This document shows positions 19,590 to 22,981 of a stretch of DNA of 22,981 nt, piece after piece; the first letter of the stretch is position 1; every line of letters begins with the position of its first letter. Location: NCBI GenBank assembly GCA_020650975.1, contig JAIPMN010006520.1, positions 1 through 22,981 of the forward strand, given 5' to 3'. Source of the stretch: Apostichopus californicus (taxonomy: Eukaryota > Echinodermata > Holothuroidea > Aspidochirotida > Stichopodidae). The translations under genes were made by a program, and so were the position numbers. Under the pieces are notes generated by a model. It did no database searches, had not been told where the DNA came from, and worked only from the letters and a program-made list of their open reading frames with translations.

Positions 19590-20699
19590 AACAAGAAAAT
19601 GGTCAAGCCGCCCAGGAAATGTTAAAGCCCCCCAGCGCCCCCCACTGAAAAAATCCTGGCTACGCCACTGGGGGGAGGGGGTAGGGTGGCAGGGCGCAAC
19701 GGCCTCACACTTTTCATCGTCGTTCGGTGAAATTGTTCTAAATCGGGATATTTTTATATATAGGCCTACATTGTAATATGAGGACCTGTACAGTATACAT
19801 ATCTCTAATGTTGACAATGCGGCGTTGCAACTTTTCTTGTATTCTTATGAGTAACATTGAGTTTACTAAACTTTATATCTATCCGACGCATTTCTTTCAA
19901 AAGTAAATTTCTATAGGTTTACTGAAGTTCAAATTCACAGCGGTTAATTCTTAACCCCGTTGGTATTTCCGTTACTGTGGGTATCCGGGTTGGTCATTTC
20001 ATTATATGACATAATTATAATCGTACATCTATTGTTTTAGAGAGGATACCATAATTATATGGCCTCTTGTCTCAAACCAAATGACCTGCAAACAGCCGCA
20101 ATTTTAGATACAAATGCGTCAATAGTCAATTAACAAAATAGATGTTGGAGCAATTCCTGTCAACATTTATAAATCTATAGCGTCACACAGGCATGAATGT
20201 TAGTATGTCAATAATGAAGCAGGTATACAGATATACATAGAGAATGCATCTCATAGGACATTAATCTCAACTGCTGATGTGAAGTGTCGATGCCGAATGT
20301 GGCCTGCAAAATCGGATATACTAAGCTTAAAATGTGTGGCGTATAGTTACCCTTATATGGGAAGGCGTTCCAAACGTGTAGTCTGGATCTCCCCCCCCCC
20401 ACTCCCCGTCCCCTCCTGTCCCCTCCACCGGAGAAGAGGCATTACTGGCCTAATCAACAAACATCAAAATCGGAATGAAGAAATGTTTTTTTTAATAAGA
20501 ATTAATGTTTTATACGTTTATTACGATGTAGCGGTATATGGTTGGATGTGTTGGTTAATTAATGGGAATGGGAATGGGAAATTCGTCCACAAAATTCCTA
20601 CCCAATAAAAATACACCGTACGTAAATACTCTTGAACACTTGCTCTAGCATATACTCAAATATATGTATGTGAAGATATTTTGGAATGTTTATACTTTG

Positions 20700-20795
20700 C
20701 AGCAGCTAGAAAATGGTCGTCTCCCTTCTGATCCCCCAACCCTGACCCCTCCCGATCCACTTCCTATACTAAGGGATCTACTGATCACGCCACTG
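20700..20795. mobile_element. hAT-like right-end fragment
   Basis: The segment ends GATCACGCCACTG at 20795. Read on the minus strand this is CAGTGGCGTGATC followed by a G-rich subterminal region (GGGAGGGGTCAGGG), the style of hAT-type MITE ends. No partner end or target duplication is visible. Confidence 0.35.
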
Positions 20796-21127
20796 TGCAT
20801 TAAGAATTGAAAAATCAAAGACAGATGATTTTTGCAAGCAAACCTTTTAACATCTTCTTCCCAGATCCTCAAATACAAGGATCAGTGGTGTTATTTTACT
20901 CTACATATAATGTTTGTAGTCACTTTGTCCACCATGATACATATACATGAATATACTGTACATGCATGTATATATAGTCACTCTAGGGATAGTGCTGGGG
21001 GAGACATATTTACCAGTATCTGTATCCGATAAAATCTCCCAACGAGACCCTTTATAGCTTGTCCCCTCATACTCCCCTTCCCAAGCCCATGATTACGATA
21101 CGACATGTCTTGTTAATACTGAGCTGT

Positions 21128-21262
21128 TTCCGCCGTAAGGCGCTTCAGCGAGCCAGGGGTGAAAGCCCCTGGCCGGTGAAAATTAGACTCCATAGTTTGA
21201 GAACTGAACAATTTGAGAGTGTGTAAATATGAACTTTGTGGGCCGGGTTCGCAAGCCCTGCA
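21128..21262. repeat. Hairpin-rich, GC-rich repeat fragment
   Basis: A GC-rich island in AT-rich DNA contains CCAGGGGTGAAAGCCCCTGG (7-bp stem, 6-nt loop), CCGCCGTAAGGCG, and GGGTTCGCAAGCCC (5-bp stem with one wobble). Such blocks are common in degraded transposons of marine invertebrates. I cannot assign a family. Confidence 0.4.
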
Positions 21263-21835
21263 GACAAAATTAATACTTTATATATGCGTCTTATATTCTT
21301 GACAAACAATCAATGAAAGTGATATAACAATAGTCGAACAACTATATTTAATGCCTTTCGGGGTTTGGTTTTCAGTTGTCAATAAATCTACCGGTTTGCA
21401 GGCATTCCCTGCTTCCGATTGGTTTTGTGTGGGTCCAGTGGTTTGTTTTAGGTTTCGTAAAAGGACACCTTTGTCCTTCCTGTATACATCCTCTCTCTTT
21501 TGTTTTCAATATAGTATTCATATCATCAATGTCAACCTTAACCAAGAAATTGTCCTCTTTTACATAGTTCAATTTATCGATACAAAGTCATATAACTTAG
21601 ATAACTTACTGAATTTGTTACACAAACATCGCAGGTTGTTTTGACCATATTTGTTTAAGAAAAGTCACCCAAGAAAGAACATGTGCACGAAAAACCAAAC
21701 AACCGAACGACTGTTCCGCTTCCAACCCCCATTCCCCTTGCATCGAGACTGTGTAATCATCAGGTGTGTAACACGATTCTCCTAGACATGCATGATCTTA
21801 GCCAAAAGGATGAGAAACATAGGTTTTGACCATTG

Positions 21836-21870
21836 CCCACCCCCCACCGCCCCACCCCCACCCCACCCCC
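21836..21870. repeat. C-rich tract with minus-strand G-quadruplex potential, 1
   Basis: Runs of four to six C are separated by single A, or by ACCG, over 35 bp. The minus strand therefore has at least four closely spaced G-runs. Confidence 0.8.
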
Positions 21871-21984
21871 AAAGTAAACATAAGTATTTTTCCCTCTTCA
21901 TTTAAAATCTACTCAAATATGATACATGTGTTATAACAGTTCTTTAATGACGCTATGAAATGGTCAATTTTGCACACTCCCTCG

Positions 21985-22012
21985 CCCCACCCCCCCCCCA
22001 CCCCCTCGCCCT
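21985..22012. repeat. C-rich tract with minus-strand G-quadruplex potential, 2
   Basis: CCCCACCCCC... runs separated by A and TCG repeat the same composition 115 bp after the first tract. Confidence 0.8.
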
Positions 22013-22872
22013 CTAACCCAATGAAAATGTGAGAAGAACATAGCTGCAGTATACAGGTTCAACAGTAAAAAAGACAATTATAACTTCCGCTGTATTAAAA
22101 GTATGTATGGAGTCTTCGATCTCACGAAGTCAGTCGTTTCCCCTGTTTTGTTACGGTACCTATTTGACTACACCTCCCCCTCCCCTTTCCAGCTTCTAAA
22201 ACACTCTCTCGTTCTCATTGACACGTGACATTACACTCAACGATCAGGAATATTAAACAATAACCATGCATGCATAACAATAGTAATTGTGTATGTATTG
22301 TTGTTCGTAAAGTCCAATTAGTTTTGGCCATACTCTTGAAACATTAAATTTCCTTTCTATAATGAACTCCCACTGTGTTCTTTGTTTACAACGTTGTACA
22401 GTTTTTAAATATTTACATGTTTGTTAGCATGTAAAATCATTCGCATTGACTTTAGGCTCAATATTCTAACTATACATTAATAAGACATAGATTAACACGA
22501 AACGGAAAGAAATTTAATTATAATATCAGTCATAAGAGCCTCGAACGTAATGGATCTTGTAGTTTCAATTTTGTTTCCTTTCTTTTCCTATCATTTTCTT
22601 CTGATATTCTTCTTTCATTCTGAAAATGGCATTCAATGAAGCTCTTTTAATACAGACAATAAGACAAACAGTTTAATGAATACCTTGGAAATGGTGAACA
22701 AACAATTCACAGACCCAGCAATAAGAACTTTACAAGTAAAAAATATACCTGTAATGGCAATCATATATATGATTTTCAAGAACACTCAAATAGTGTTGTG
22801 ATCAGATTTTTGAGTTCGAGCGGGTGTCAAAGCAACCAAATATAGAAATAACTTCTTAACCACATTGTGTTT

Positions 22873-22981
22873 GTATTCCATCACCCCACCGGTGGACTTT
22901 GCCACCACCGTACCCATGCACCTTGCCATCACCCCACCCATGCACCTTGCCATCACCCAACCCAGGCACCTTGCCATCACC
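22873..22981. repeat. 24-bp minisatellite, running off the right edge
   Basis: ACCTTGCCATCACC recurs every 24 bp (CCTTGCC starts at 22921, 22945 and 22969, with a diverged CTTTGCC at 22897 and a partial earlier unit). Because 24 is a multiple of three, the minus strand reads as an 8-residue repeat (GGVMARCM-like), ending in unrelated sequence beyond about 22880. I read it as a minisatellite, not a gene. Confidence 0.9.

Larger units (their letters stand above)
18701..19670. mobile_element. Non-autonomous hAT-type DNA transposon, complete (970 bp)
   Basis: The left end CAGTGGCGTAGC (18701-18712) is the exact inverse of the right end GCTACGCCACTG (19659-19670). An 8-bp direct repeat GGGGGAGG flanks both ends (18693-18700 and 19671-19678). 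A CAGTGGCG terminus with an 8-bp duplication is the hAT-superfamily signature. The subterminal regions are G/C-rich tracts (GGGGGGGCG, CCCCCCAG) in mirrored arrangement. The interior is AT-rich and carries a direct repeat of about 92 bp. The longest open frames (under 100 codons) are low-complexity translations of the termini and show no transposase or dimerisation domain, so it would need a transposase in trans. Confidence 0.87.
19679..22872. other. Non-coding sequence, presumably GPCR intron or beyond
   Basis: AT-rich sequence with the hAT-like fragment (to 20795), the hairpin block (21128-21262), C-rich tracts and TA/CA-rich stretches such as 20938-20980. No frame yields receptor transmembrane segments or another known protein. 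Confidence 0.5.

Noticed and set aside
21245-21258. GGGTTCGCAAGCCC as a tRNA or SINE B box
   Set aside because: It forms a simple hairpin, and no A box at a suitable distance or tRNA-like fold was seen.
14732-22981. Later exons (TM4-TM7) of the GPCR
   Set aside because: I looked through the listed plus-strand frames downstream for transmembrane segments with the TM4 Trp, CWxP or NPxxY motifs and found none.

Overview
This is animal nuclear DNA: AT-rich, mostly non-coding, with GT-AG introns, degenerate short tandem repeats, many poly-C/poly-G tracts and several non-autonomous DNA transposons. Two gene loci can be supported. Their protein families and the general sequence style suggest an invertebrate, possibly a marine deuterostome such as an echinoderm. 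That placement is an inference and is not tested.

Layout. Positions 1-8184 hold no recognisable gene; they contain microsatellites, an 80-bp tandem duplication, a 360-bp TTAA-flanked MITE (5091-5450) and one unidentified open frame (7380-7712). Positions 8185-11758 hold a four-exon minus-strand gene that I could splice completely: a 345-residue formiminotransferase-domain protein, FTCD N-terminal-like (FTCDNL1-like). Its three introns are all phase 1. Intron 1 carries a small element with 16-bp perfect inverted termini and a telomere-like (CCCTAA-type) core. About 0.7 kb upstream of its start lies a second copy of the same MITE (12467-12821) in the opposite orientation, so the gene sits between inverted copies about 7 kb apart.

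Positions 14271-14731 hold the first coding exon of a plus-strand rhodopsin-class GPCR, running from the extracellular N-terminus through TM1-TM3 and into intracellular loop 2, then a clear splice donor. TM4-TM7 are not visible in the remaining 8.2 kb, so the rest presumably lies beyond the window. If so, 14732-22981 is mostly or wholly intron. That stretch contains a tetranucleotide array, a duplicated double hairpin, a complete 970-bp hAT-type element with perfect 8-bp target duplications (18701-19670), other hAT-like fragments, C-rich tracts able to form G-quadruplexes on the minus strand, and a 24-bp minisatellite running off the right edge.

The two genes are divergently transcribed from a shared intergenic region of about 2.5 kb. 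Nothing in the sequence links their functions: one is related to a folate/histidine-catabolism enzyme, the other to peptide-type receptors. The most notable structure is mobile: the inverted MITE pair, the telomere-like element with inverted termini, and the duplicated hairpin unit.
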